A stretch of DNA of 64,000 nt from Ophthalmolycus amberensis (Eukaryota > Chordata > Actinopteri > Perciformes > Zoarcidae): NCBI GenBank assembly GCA_024529925.1, contig JAFEUB010001798.1:134001-198000 (forward strand). Reading direction: 5' to 3'. A program made the translations under genes and the position numbers. This document shows, piece after piece, positions 49,767 to 62,200 of this stretch. Position 1 is the stretch's first letter. Each line of letters begins with the position of its first letter. The notes under the pieces are model-generated. The model searched no databases. It was not told the DNA's origin and saw nothing but the letters and a program-made list of their open reading frames with translations.

Positions 49767-52274
49767 CTATCGGTGGGTATGAGCCTGTTTTAAGAACCTG
49801 GTATGGTTTTATTACGAGTAAACAAGTCATCATTATTCTAATGAATGGTTTATGAGGGTTGTTGTAATGAACGTGTCAGAAAACAGCGACATACACATTT
49901 AGCAATGAAGAAGCAACATTAGAAGTAATTTGGAGTGATGTCTGTGTCCTCTTTACAAACATTCAGTAACTCCTCCACTATGTTCATCCGCTCGTCTCTT
50001 AACTGTGTCCGTCTGCTGTTTGCTGCTGAGCAGGTCCAGTTCACTGGCTTCTTGTATCTCGTTCCTGCGATGGAAAAGAGCTGCATGGGTCAGATCAGCT
50101 GATCATGGGTCTAGATGTGCTTGATTTCTGTGCTGTTTCTAACAGAGAGCTAAACATGAGATGTTCGCTAACAATATTGTCTATTTTAACACACCAGTTA
50201 TCATATATTCATGTGACTTATATGACACCTGCAAAGTGTAGTGTGTTATCTGGTGCGCAGCATCTGTTCACATTCATTTCTATACTTATTCTAGCACTTT
50301 TGACTGAGTAACAGTACCGGGTGTGAGTTCTTATTGAATGGGTCTGATAGAACTTGTCAGTTGTACTGATTTTTACTTTTCATGTCAAATGTATGGGGTT
50401 TATTATTTTGTGTGCATTCATTATTTATTTCACGATGACAACATAAGATTATAATAAATAGTAAAACTGTAGAATTCTTCGTGATGTTCCTGTTCTGACT
50501 TGATTTGAAGGAGAACACTTAACATGCCATTCCTCTGGTGGCGGTTCATATGATTTCATAATTACACAACACAAACCACGCTTTTGTTTTTGCCGTTGAG
50601 CAGCGCTGCGACCATAGACAGCTGACTCATTTTACTTTGACATGAAGCTTTGAAGGCCACCTGAGCCCTCTGTGTACAGCAGTCTGATAATACAAATGGC
50701 TACACTTAAAGGGACACGTATTTTTCGTCTTACATGTCGTGCATTTCTACATTGTTTTGATCTGACAGGCTCAACATAATCCACAGGCTTTGTTGTGAGC
50801 AGTTTCATGTTGGAACTATTTTCTGTATGTCCAACTACACCCGCCCACCGTATCACCACGCGGAAGGAAGCGTGCGTCTCTGCTCGATCCTGCCAGCTCT
50901 GAGCGGACGTTGGCCGTTGATGTTTACATCTTGTGCTGTGTCTCTCGTCATTGAGTAGACGCTTCCTCCTGCACGGTTATATGGTCGATGGATGTAGTTG
51001 GACTGAGAGAAATTAGTCCCTACATCAAACTGCTCACAAGTTACAACAAAGTCTCTGGGTTATCTTGAGTAACCAGGTCAAGATTTCTGGAAAGAGACAT
51101 TGCTGTTGAGTTTTTCTAATTTATTTGGTGCTTTGAGCACCACAAGTTGAGTATCATATGGTCCCATTATATTTGAGAGAGGGCAGACATTTCTTCAAAA
51201 GCACTACAGGTAAGAGGAAAAATAAGTGTTTTTGATTTTGGTGGGAACTCTTCCTTTAATAAACATACTCCTGATATGAGTCAATAAATTCAAACACAGT
51301 ATCAGTTTTCATTGAGGGTAAATGAGTATGAGCACTAGAGGAAGTAGTGGCTTTTATCTGGGACCAGGTGCATTATCTGCACGTCTTCACTGATGCAACA
51401 CAGCCCAGTGACTAAAATGCATGTGAAAGGTAAAACACAGTGTTCTAAGGGAATACCGAGCGTAACTTCATTTCTCTCTGTATGTGAGCACTTAACTCCC
51501 ATTCCAAGCTGGAGTGTCACAACACTGCCATCCAGCTGGCTAAAGCCTGCCCAGAACTGTGAGTTAGGGCAGGATATTGCTTGGATTCTGGACTGTTGGG
51601 CAGTAACGGCACAGCTAGTTCTTCAGGCTGTACCATAAAAGGCCACAGATAGTGAGGACTTCCAAATACCTGCTTTTTCATAAAACAGATTGCAGAGCAG
51701 GTGACGTTTATGATAAATACTCTTAAAGTCGTAGATATGAAAAAAAGCACACTGCCAGTCACTATAGCTGCTCATTTTGTACATGAATGGGAAGTAAATT
51801 GGTTACAGAAAATACAACATTATAATTGTACTCTTTGATAATGAAAGGTCATGCTCAGTACTTAAGATCTTCCTCTATATTTCCCACACACGCACTCAGA
51901 CAGACAAAGTAGTGGAAAAGTTTTATTCTTCAAAGTTAGTTACAAGGCTGCAGGTCTTGCTCTCTCTCTCACGCACATCAAATTTACTTTAAAATGAAAA
52001 GTTTTACTAGATTATGGGTCAACACACGTCTCACTCGATTCATTGTTGTCTGTTCTCACACTCGTAGCTCTGCCGGGAGGCTGCAAGTCCCTGTTGCACT
52101 GGAGAACATGAGCTGATTCTGCTTTTGTACCTTTTACAGTTAAAACCAGCACATCACCTGGAGATCAATACAGAAGACAATAAAATGAAGGAACAACAGT
52201 GTTCCTGTAAAGCCGGGTAGGTCGTTATTCACTGTTACAATCATTAAAAAGCAGCATGTGTTTACATTCAGATG
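48806..52274. other. igf3 downstream region without a supported gene
   Basis: Contents: a perfect hairpin (49059-49094), a (TA)n microsatellite (49732-49762), and a diverged dispersed repeat at 49420-49680. That repeat is related to 2210-2440 and 61170-61340 ('tcacac.ggacac', 'tttgacccgtccatcc'). The remaining sequence is AT-rich and shows no exon with a recognisable product. Confidence 0.45.
49059..49094. repeat. perfect 16-bp inverted repeat, 3' of igf3
   Basis: GGCCTCAATCCATCCC pairs exactly with GGGATGGATTGAGGCC around a 4-base loop TCTG. Too short a loop and too perfect for a decayed transposon; not followed by a T-run. Confidence 0.9.
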
Positions 52275-53535
52275 CAGTGGTGGGCCGTCAGGGCCTTCAA
52301 AGCCTTCTCTGCTGGCCTAAACAGAATCACAAAGCTATATCTATTTTATAATTTAGTAATTTTTCTTAAATACACTACATGTATTATAATTTATAAAAAT
52401 ATTTTTCCCATTATCTTATTTTCTCATTGCACAGCTCCTGTCTTCCTCAGTTGCTCTGCTTCCAGTGCAGCTTGTTTTAAGTAGAGCTTTTATCCAATCA
52501 GATCTCACCTCTGTGTCTCTAGGTAAGAACAGAGGCCTGCAGACTCACAAGTGCATCCATGTGCAGTTTAAGTGAATGGGGACGATATTGTTGACTGTCA
52601 TGGTGTTCAACCAATCAGATCTTTAGTTTGACATGTTGGGCGTATTCTTTGACGTGCCAGAGCCTGCTAGCTGGCCTACAAGTACGTGATTGGTCAGTGG
52701 GCTAGCCTGACGTGTTGGGCGGTGACAATCCCAAAATCTGCTGCCTCTGCCGAGTGGACATTTTTAGCCTCAAACGCATTAAAACGTATTCAAGAAATAC
52801 AACTGGGGAGGCTCGACTGTCTTCACTGGCGTCCATGAATGGAGAAGGACTTCTTACTGGAACTAAAACTCACGGATTTACTGAACAACCGTGAGATTAA
52901 ACTCTTTGTTAACAAAGAAAGAAGGATGCACTTTGTCTTTAAATAGTGAACAGCAGCTCTGGTAAGTTAAATGCGTTTGTTTGTACATCTGCAGTAGCTT
53001 TAATATGCTTGTTTATATATTATTATTTGTACAACTTGTTTTTATGAAGATGGATTTTTGTTTGGTTTAATATGTGATGGGAACTATTGTTACATCCAAT
53101 GTTGCTCTGGGGACATATTTAGCCGGTGCCAGTGTTGGCAACTTTCTCGCTAAATCTGGCGACTTTCCAAACCCTTATGGCTTTTTTTTGTCAAAAGCTA
53201 CTAGCGACAAATCTAGCGACTTGTTCTGGTGTTTGTTGGAGAGTTTTCTGGTGTTTTGACTCGTTAAAGCGCGTACGTTCTGCACTGTCGTGCACGAGCA
53301 GCGGGAGCTGCCGTGAGCCTCTCCGCCGCCCCAAAGCACACACAGGCGGGTACTCTCACAGCAGCCTCACGCAGCAGTCAGAGCAGAGAGGAGACGCACT
53401 CTCTGCGTATTCTCTGCAGTTAGTCTCTTTATAGGTGAGAGCTTCATTTTTACACGAAACAAATAATAACGTAGCTGTGTTTCAGCTGCAGGACAGCAGT
53501 GAAGGCCCAGGTATAAAATGCACGGCCCTCCACTG
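52275..53535. mobile_element. DNA transposon F, complete-length copy
   Basis: Begins CAGTGGTGGGCCGTCAGGGC and ends with the inverted ACGGCCCTCCACTG. The body matches the fragment at 15535-16514. The ends suggest a hAT-like element, but flanks ttcagatg and gtgacgag do not match, so a target duplication is not confirmed. No transposase frame. Confidence 0.7.
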
Positions 53536-54257
53536 GTGACGAGTTACTAAGTAATATGACATTCAGAGGAGTAAGTGCATTGATAATTCAGAAAAGAATG
53601 CAGCTTTTCAAACATTTATATACAAATGTGTTAAATAGGTAGATTGTATTGCAGGATGACATTGAATCACAGATTGCAATCCTCATTGAATCTCACCTAC
53701 ACTGCTATAATCTGGTTCAAAGTTGACAGGCTCTTTGAAAAGATTTCTCCGGCAAGAAGGTGCTTCTTTTGTCTCCACAACATAGTAACAGCTGTTGACC
53801 GTGGGCTGGATAAGGCAGGAGGGGAGAGCGCTCTCCTGCGTCACAGCCAGATAGTGACATTTACTCCCATCTCTTCCCATGCGGAGCTATTCTAATAAAG
53901 CCCCCCCCCCCCCCTCACATCGGATTCTCATGGCCATGAAGGCTATTGTTGTCAGCCCAAATGGGGAAATGTTGGACTGGCAACATTTTTGTTGAGATTA
54001 CATTTGTTTACAATCTTAACAGATCTTTGATGAAGGAGTACTGTTGCCCTTGTTGGTGTTCTGTTCCAATTCTCTTCCCAGCAGGTCTCATAAAAATGTA
54101 CAAATATACCTTTAATGCAGACTTCGTGACACGACATTCCATCTGTCATGCATTGTGACCAATGGGCGAGTCTGTTACCATATACAGTATGATATATGCA
54201 TGAATTCAAGGCGTTTCATAAAAACAATGCCTGTGGCTGTGGGATAATCCTTTAGGA
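53536..54257. other. intergenic spacer with poly(C) tract
   Basis: AT-rich spacer with a C-run at about 53901-53914. No gene signal. Confidence 0.5.
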
Positions 54258-57200
54258 CAGGGATCTCAAACTCAAGGCCCGCGGGCCGAATTCGGCCCGC
54301 CACGTCATTTTATCTGGCCCGCGAATCCGCCAGCAAATAAAGTTTTAAAGTTTAAAAAAATTAAGTAAAAAAATAAATAATCAAGTTAGACTTGATAATA
54401 AAAATATCCCCATAGTCGAAATTATGAGATAGAAAGTCGAAGTTATGATAGAAAGTCATAATTATGAGATACTACACAGTCACAGAAGCAGCTCTTTGGC
54501 TGGTTACTGTACATTTGACATATAAATGTATTGTGAGTACATTGAAGACTACTTTAAACGTGTCTTTACAACACATGAAATACTTCATGTGGGATTGTGC
54601 AAACACACCCTTGAAAGGATTTGATTAAGCTTTAAACAAAGTTATTGTAATAACTTGTTTGATATTTGTCTTTGATATTTTCTTTAATAGTTTGATCTTT
54701 GATAGAGTAATGTGGGTTTCTTAACCCTCAATTAAAAGGATTTAAGTAATAATAACAGAAATGTGCTTAAATATATGTTTACATTTATATAACTGCATGT
54801 ACAATATTCTTACACTTGAATAAACAATAATCAAATGCAGAGACAGTTATTTACCGACTAGGCTGCTTAAAGAAGTGCTACCATTAATTAGCACAACTTT
54901 ATTAGATATCATCAACCTGTCTTTAGTAACAGGTCATGTACCACAGTCCTTTAAAGTAGCTGTGATTAAACCTCTTCTTAAGAAGCCCACTCTGGATCCA
55001 GAGGTGTTGGCCAACTATAGACCGATCTCTAACCTTCCCTTCCTCTCTAAGATCCTTGAGAAAGCAGTTGCAAATCAGTTGTGTGACTTTCTGTGTAACA
55101 ATAGTTTATTTGAGGATTTTCAGTCAGGATTTAGAAAGCATCATAGCACAGAGACAGCTCTGGTAAAAATAACTAATGACCTTCTAATCGCATCAGACAA
55201 AGGACTCGTCTCTGTTCTTGTCCTGTTAGACCTTAGTGCTGCGTTCGACACTATAGACCACTACATCCTGTTGCAGAGACTGGAACATTATATTGGCATC
55301 AAAGGAACCGCACTGAACTGGTTTGGATCCTATTTATCGGATCGATCTCAGTTTGTTTATGTAAATGATGAAGCCTCGATGAAGACCAACGTCAGTTATG
55401 GAGTTCCACAAGGTTCTGTGCTTGGACCAATCTTGTTCACCTTATATATGCTTCCTTTAGGCAATATTATCAGAAAACACTCTATAACCTTTCATTGTTA
55501 TGCAGATGATACTCAATTATATATATCGATCAAACCAGACGAAACCAACCAGCTCGCTAAACTGCAAGCGTGTCTTAAGGACATACAAACCTGGATGACC
55601 TGCAACTTCCTGATGTTAAACTCAGACAAAACTGAAGTTATTCTACTAGGCCCAGAACACCTCCGAAATCAGTTATCTAATGATATAGTTTCTCTAGATG
55701 GCATTGCGCTGGCATCCAGCAGCACCGTCAAGAATCTTGGAGTTACCTTTGATCAGGATTTGTCTTTCAACTCTCAGATAAAACTTATTTCTAGGACTGC
55801 CTTTTTTCACCTACGTAATATTTCAAAAATCAGGCACATCCTATCTCAAAGCGATGCAGAGAAATTAGTTCATGCATTTGTTACCTCTAGACTAGATTAT
55901 TGCAATTCCTTATTTTCAGGCTGCTCTAATAAGTCTCTTAAATCTCTCCAGCTGATCCAGAATGCTGCAGCTCGTGTACTAACAAGAACTAAGAGGAGAG
56001 ATCATATTACTCCTGTATTAGCTTCTCTGCACTGGCTCCCTGTAAAACCTAGAATAGAATTTAAAATCCTTTTACTTACCTACAAAGCCCGAATTGGTCA
56101 GGCTCCATCATATCTTAAAGAGCTTATAGTACCATACTGCCCTACTAGAGAGCTGCGATCCAGTGATTCAGGGTTACTTGTGGTTCCTAGAGTCTTAAAA
56201 AGTTGGATGGGAGCCAGAGCCTTCAGTTATCAAGCTCCTCTTCTGTGGAACCAGCTTCCCGTTTCAGTCCGGGGGGCAGACACACTCACCACATTTAAGA
56301 GTAGGCTTAAGACTTTCCTCTTTGATAGTGCTTATAGTTAGGGCTGGCTCTGGCTTGCCTTGGACCGGCCCATGGACAAACTGGTATAAGCAAAAACTAC
56401 AGGGGGACTTCCTACACTGAGCACCTCTCTCCTCCTCTTCTTCACCTCCGTCTGTATGCATTGATGTCCCATTAATGCTCATTACTAACTTTACTTCTTC
56501 CCCGGAGTATTTGTGCTTTCTCGCCTCACAGGATGACCGCAGTTTTATCTGGACACTGGTTCTTCAACCAGCCATGGCCCTGCTGACACCTACTACGATC
56601 TTCATTATTAACATTATTAATCCTATTACCGATACCATTAATGCACAGTACTGATTTTGTCTCTTCCCCGGAGTCCTTGTGCTTCCTCTCCTCACAGGTT
56701 TCCATGGAGCATGGTTTCATCTGGACCCTGGTCCTTCCTCCTACCATGGCCCTGCTGACTCCAACTGCTAATATCACTTTTATTATTACTCACATTACTA
56801 TTTCATATTACCGATACCATTAATGCACATTATTGACCTGCTTCTTCACCAGAGTCTCTGTGCTTTCTCGCCTCACAGGTTCCTGTGTATCCGGGTTTAC
56901 CTGGACCAGGTGTTGCCTCCTGTCGTGGTTGTGTCATACATTGAATGTGCTGTAATTACATTGAATGTGCTGTAATTCACTATCCTGTTCTACACATGAC
57001 ATCATTGCACTTCTGTCCATCCTGGGAGAGGGATCCCTCCTCTATTGCTCTCCCACAGGTTTCTTCCTCTTTCCTCCCCATTAAAGGGTTTTTTTGGGGA
57101 GTTTTTCCTGTTCTGATGTGAGGGTTCCGGGACAAGAGGATGTCAAATGTGTACATATTGTAAAGCCCTCTGAGGCAAATTGGTAATTTGTGATTTTGGG

Positions 57201-57351
57201 CTATACAAAAATAAATTGAATTGAATTTAATTTAATTTACCAATATGTTAGGAGTAGTTACATTTACACCGTCTTACATTTAGAACCGGCCCTTTGAGGG
57301 CGACCGTGATGCTGATGTGGCCCCAGAGTGAAAATGAGTTTGAGACCCCTG
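54258..57351. mobile_element. hAT MITE, copy 2, split by an L2 LINE
   Basis: Ends CAGGGATCTCAAACTC and GAGTTTGAGACCCCTG. The flanks CTTTAGGA (54250-54257) and CTTTAGGG (57352-57359) match at seven of eight positions and form the target duplication. The left arm (to 54855) and right arm (from about 57235) match copy 1 at 22115-22819, with the LINE between them. Confidence 0.9.
54856..57234 (+). mobile_element. 5'-truncated L2-clade LINE with an open reverse-transcriptase frame
   Basis: One uninterrupted frame of 488 codons to TAG at 56339 encodes the RT: LANYRPISNLPFLSKILEKA, DLSAAFDTIDHYILL, GVPQGSVLGPILFTLYMLPL, the catalytic FHCYADDTQLY, then the C-terminal ARVLTRTKRRDHITPVLASL block. The endonuclease domain is missing because the copy starts at RLLKEVLPL. 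The 3' UTR holds about 2.5 tandem units of roughly 175 bp (56480-56890) and ends in the TTGAATTGAATTTAATTT tail. The target duplication is ATTTACC (54849-54855 and 57235-57241). The sequence family is that of fish L2/Maui elements. Confidence 0.9.
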
Positions 57352-57359
57352 CTTTAGGG

Positions 57360-58720
57360 GACCCCTATTGCATTTAATGTGTAATAATATTGTATATATA
57401 ATATTGAACTTGGCTTGTTTTATAACTACATTCTCCAATATTGTTGAAGGTGGTTAACAGGGTCAAGGGGGCAGCATATTTATGCTTCCAAATGGCAACG
57501 TGTTTTGAACCGAGCTAACTATTTAGCCTGTTACCTGGCTAGCTTTGCCTTTATGGTTATATATGGTTAAGGCACTGGTTTCCAAACTGGGGGGATGAAG
57601 ATAAATGATGCATGCTTCTGATTTTTGTTATCTATAAACACTGGATTAAGGTGTTGTTGGATTACCAAAAAATACGTGGTTATGGATCCCAATCATGATT
57701 AAAACAAACCAACGTTCACCGTCAATAAGACAAACAAGCCCTTTTGTCCAAAAACTACCATAGTTTCATGTTTCAATAACATATTCAACTTAGTCACTGA
57801 CTTTGATTCCTCCATTTTCATAATATAAAAGCAGTTGTGATGGAAAAGGGCCATTTTAATAAAGGACCCAGTGAAGTTTAGCCTGGCTCATTCCTCACAG
57901 TTATTAAGTCACTTCTGTCTGGTTCAGTACAGCAGATGTAAGTAACGTTTTGTCATGTAAAGTGGTATTACTTCACTGACACCTGTTTGTCCCTCCATAG
58001 AGCGCACACCTCTGACAAACCGAGTGATGACAATGAAACTAGCTACAGATGTACTGACACAGGTTTGACTTGACTCACACAGACATTTCTGCTCTGCGTG
58101 CACAAAATTGGCACAAAAGGCCAGATGGATTGTTTTGTGTACAGGGCCTGTTGGGTGGATAGACTGTCAACAGGCCCACCTGTGACTAACTGCAGGAGTT
58201 CACTGAGTCTCTGTCAAGGCTGCAGGAGGATCTGGATGCTATCTTTTTCTTTTTCCTGCCGTCCTATCAGCAGGCTGGTATCTGCAGCAGAGCAGCTGCA
58301 AACACGAAGACGAGCGGCCGTGCTAACAGCCCTCAACCTGGTCCAATGATACATCATGCATTGCCATCAAACTGGTCATGCAGAGTACCCTGAACTGTCC
58401 ATGAACTATTCCCGAATTTAACTCTTTCATTGTTGTTTTCGATATCTCTGTTTAGCTTGTCGGCTTTTATCATGCGGTGTTTCCTTCATACAGCAGTCAC
58501 ACTACCTCCCGTTCCTAGTCCCCCTTGCCACAAGCTCCCGTATTGCTCTGCAGGCACTGGACTGATCTCAAACTGGACTTGTTTGTACTGGTACATCAAT
58601 CACTGTGCTTTTTTCCTGTAGATATTCTGGGGAACTGCACTGTACATATCATTTATTTTCTCGATATGTTCACATTGATGTGTTTCCCTTTTGTGTGCTT
58701 TGTTGTGATGGTTTAATGCA
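57360..58720 (+). other. spacer with two weak exon-like segments
   Basis: 57901-57937 is bounded by a good acceptor (ttcctcacag) and donor (agat then gtaagt). 58001-58073 follows an acceptor (ccctccatag) and stays open in the matching phase to a TGA at 58071. Joined, they would read LLSGSVQQI then AHTSDKPSDDNETSYRCTDT. I recognise no family, and no upstream exon was found, so this is only a possible gene tail. Confidence 0.25.
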
Positions 58721-59205
58721 GGGGTCTTCAACGTTTTCGGGCCAAGGACCCCCAAACTGATAGAGAGATGGAGCAGGGACCCCCGACTATATATATTGTA
58801 TAAAATTGTGTTTTATATTAAACTGGGCCTAGTGCCATGTATAAACACAGCTCTTTATTGTGCATTCAATACTAAGCTATTCAAATAATACACAGGTTCA
58901 TATATTCATGTTTTTACTTTAAACATATGCAAGGTCCCTCTGTTTCCAGTCCACCTCTTCTCTTTCAGCTCCAATGAAAGTCAAAATGCTCAAGAAATAA
59001 TCCTAAAAAAAAAAGACGAATGACGTCCAGTTTTTCTACTTTAAATAACATCTCGGTCAAGTTATATGATGTTCTGTGTAATACTGTTGGCCACTGGGTG
59101 TTACATTTCATACTGTGATAATCAAAACAGACTTTATTCTTAAAGCATCAGAATGTTTAATAAGTCCACATAGAAAATCAAGACCCCCCCCCCCCCCCCC
59201 CCCCT
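58721..59205. mobile_element. DNA transposon fragment with one hAT-like end
   Basis: CAGGGGTCTTCAACGTTTTC then 'gggccaaggacccccaaac' is a hAT-type terminus known from many vertebrate repeats. The opposite end is not clear; the block runs to a C-run of about 22 at 59183-59204 (caagaccccc), which may be its degenerate inverse. Confidence 0.5.
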
Positions 59206-62200
59206 TCATACCTGTCTGTATACATAGGACTGACTGGAGGAGTTGAACACATGTTTAAACGTCTATTTCTGTTAAACATTTCATCTAAGTTTAGCATGTG
59301 TTCATATTGGTTGGCAATGGTGAGCTTATGTTGTTTAGTGGGGAATTGTTGCTTTCATACTGTAGAAGCATTTAATAAGCTCATGACACATGGAGTAATC
59401 TCCTCAAGTCTTCATATTATCCATTCTGTAGGTGTGTGCTCAGTAAGTGCCATCTAGCTGAACAAAACATGCAAGTATGTTTGCCACAGAGTTTATTTTC
59501 CTCAATAATCTAACATCCAAAGGAAAATGATATTACACTAAATGCATTTATTTGCATTGGAAATGTTTTTGAGATGTTTAAAGTGAAATTTGACTATTTG
59601 TGGAACTCAATCTCTTGTGGCTGCGTCCATTTAAAAAAATATATTTTCAATCTTTAATCCTTAATTATCCAAAAGTATTCAGATTAGATTTTTTTTTCAA
59701 TCCAATAACATTACTAATTTAAAAAATTGCCATATAATTTGTATTCAGTGACTGACTACATTTCAAAGTAATCCAAGCCAAGCCTGGTGTCGCGGGGTCT
59801 AAATGTGTGACTTCAGTAAACCCTCTGTGGCCTGGAGCTGCAGCAGACATGCAGGCGTCAGTACAGTTCTTCGACTTCACAGCATGTATGAGTTCTTCAC
59901 TCTACTTATCAAGCTGTTCATTGTCTCCCGATCTCCTTTAGTTGTGCTGCACAGTGTGAATAGGACAACGAGAGACAAGTAGATTGTGATGAGTGTTTGG
60001 GTACACTGTTAAGATTAATACACCGATGATTACTGAGTGTGACCAGGAGAGACTGTACCGTCCACAGAAACAAGTCTTCTGACCTTTCTTTTATCTGCTG
60101 CTTGCAGAACTTCTGCCTGTAAAAAGCAATGGAGATGACAGCCTTCTTCCCGTGAGGCTTGTCTGCTCCAGATTCAGCAAACTCTCTCAACTTGTCATAA
60201 ACCGCTTGTTTAAACCTGAATGCCAGCTGTTTGTGAGTTTTGCGAGTTTCATTCGCAAACATGTCGTGTAGAAAGCTTGATCCCGTGGGTCATCACAGAG
60301 GCATGTTGTGACAGAAATAAAGAGAGAACGGTAAATGATATGAAGAGAGCAAAGCCGTCTATGACTGAAGAGGGAGGCGATCAGGGCTGACATGAGAGAA
60401 TACGTTCCATCACGGGGGATGTAACACGTTCAGGAAGATGTTCTGATGGACTGTGATGCACAGAAAGTAATCTATCTACGTCGTCTATAACTGCCTTCAG
60501 AACAAACACTGTGTTAAGGTTGGCTTACTTTTAGGCACCAACACGACCTGGTTCGCTTTGTTCAAGAGGTTTCAGGTAAAATAGTTCATGTTCATGTCAA
60601 ACACCTTCAAAGTTTGCAGTCAAAGTTTTTACATTTATTCAAGAAGTAAACACTTCTTGTTTCACTTCAGTGATGAGACCATCAGAATGTTTAACGGTGT
60701 CATGCTCACACTCAGTGTGATAGTAGCACAGGTACAGAAGATTCATGAAGTCAGCTAACTTCTTGTCATGGTTACAAATACAACCACATGCACCGAGTCG
60801 TCTCCCATATTAACGTCCGATGTTCTGTTGACCTGTACGTCCACCCTGACCTCCTCCCTCTGAGGATTCTGTCGCTGTATAAAAACCTCATCTTACGTCC
60901 TCCTTTTTTATTCAGAGGGCGCCCTCATTTGAACTTAAACAGACAATGTGTTGCTGCATTTGCTGAAACAACTGTTGCCGTCGTTTTTCTTGGGTCTTGA
61001 ATTTTGTTCGTCCATAAGAAGAACTGTTGAAATATCATCACATTCTCTTAAATCTCTCGTGCAACACGTTCTTACTCCCAACTCGCCAAACACAGACGCT
61101 TGGTTCTTTTGAACGTAACTTTTCAACAAGCAGGTTAGTCCAGTACACTTCAGCATGTGGTTAACAATGTGGAATCAAACAACTTGGTGAGGTTCAGGAA
61201 AAGATCATGGATTGAATTAAAATAAGTAAGTTAAGTGTGTGACCTAACATAACTTACATAAGTTAAACTAGCTCAGCGTTGTTTTGGTTTCACACGGGAC
61301 ACAAACAGCCGTTTCCTGGATGAAAGTCGTGTATTCAACATGACAAGAATCAGAAACCACCAGAAATGTAGTTGGTGTGTTCATCAGATAATTGGAGACA
61401 AGGAGAGACTCATGTGAAGGGTCACTGGCTGTCAGAGTCCTGTGGGGGCTGAAGCTCCTCACAATGTTACTTACTGAGAGAGAAGGATGGCCACAGTCGT
61501 TTCAGCAACAAACAAAAGAAATGTTTACGAAAGCCTGTCGTGGACATTATGATTATGACGGGCGCAAAGGAGGAAGTCAGGTGACGTTTGGGTGGATGGA
61601 ATTACTTTATGAACTAGAAAATGGACTCAAAGGTGGTGCCCGAAAAGTCTTATAACTTGCGGGTCTATACTCCGTGTACTGCACATGTGCTTTGGTGTTT
61701 CTCCAGCTGGCCACTCGTTCCCGCTTGGCCCACAGACAATTAGGATGACATCACACACGTAAAACTCATCATATTAAACCTCCATGGTGGCGCTGTATCC
61801 AGCTCTCTTCATACATCCATGGTCGGGGTTGATGGATGGGTCGACCCCTCCTCACTTCCTGGTTCCAGCTTCTTTTAACCATGACCGGAACCACATGGTC
61901 ATTGTTGTTGCCATGACGACAAAGCTCCTCTGACCTTAGCAAAGTCATTTGAACACTAACCAAGTTTGTTTGTGTCCCTGAACCTATCCAACCCTTAACC
62001 ACTGCGTTGTGAGAGATTTATTTTGTAACATAAGAAAGACAAGTGATGTTGTGCTGCTGATCACAAAACATTGATCGTTCTGAAGGACAGTGACAATGTA
62101 TTTTGTCATTTAATTTAATTTAAATTTTTCATTTGAAGGACTCTAAACAAATAAACAAATGCAACAAATAGAAAATAAAAGGAAAGGAACAAAATCTCTT

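Noticed and set aside
59918..60262. Minus-strand 114-codon frame with FRFKQAVYDKLREFAESGAD
   Set aside because: It looks protein-like but I recognise no family, there are no supporting neighbouring exons, and it contains internal splice-like motifs. Not enough to call a gene without transcript evidence.
61392..61655. 87-codon plus-strand frame
   Set aside because: No family similarity and no splice context; likely chance.
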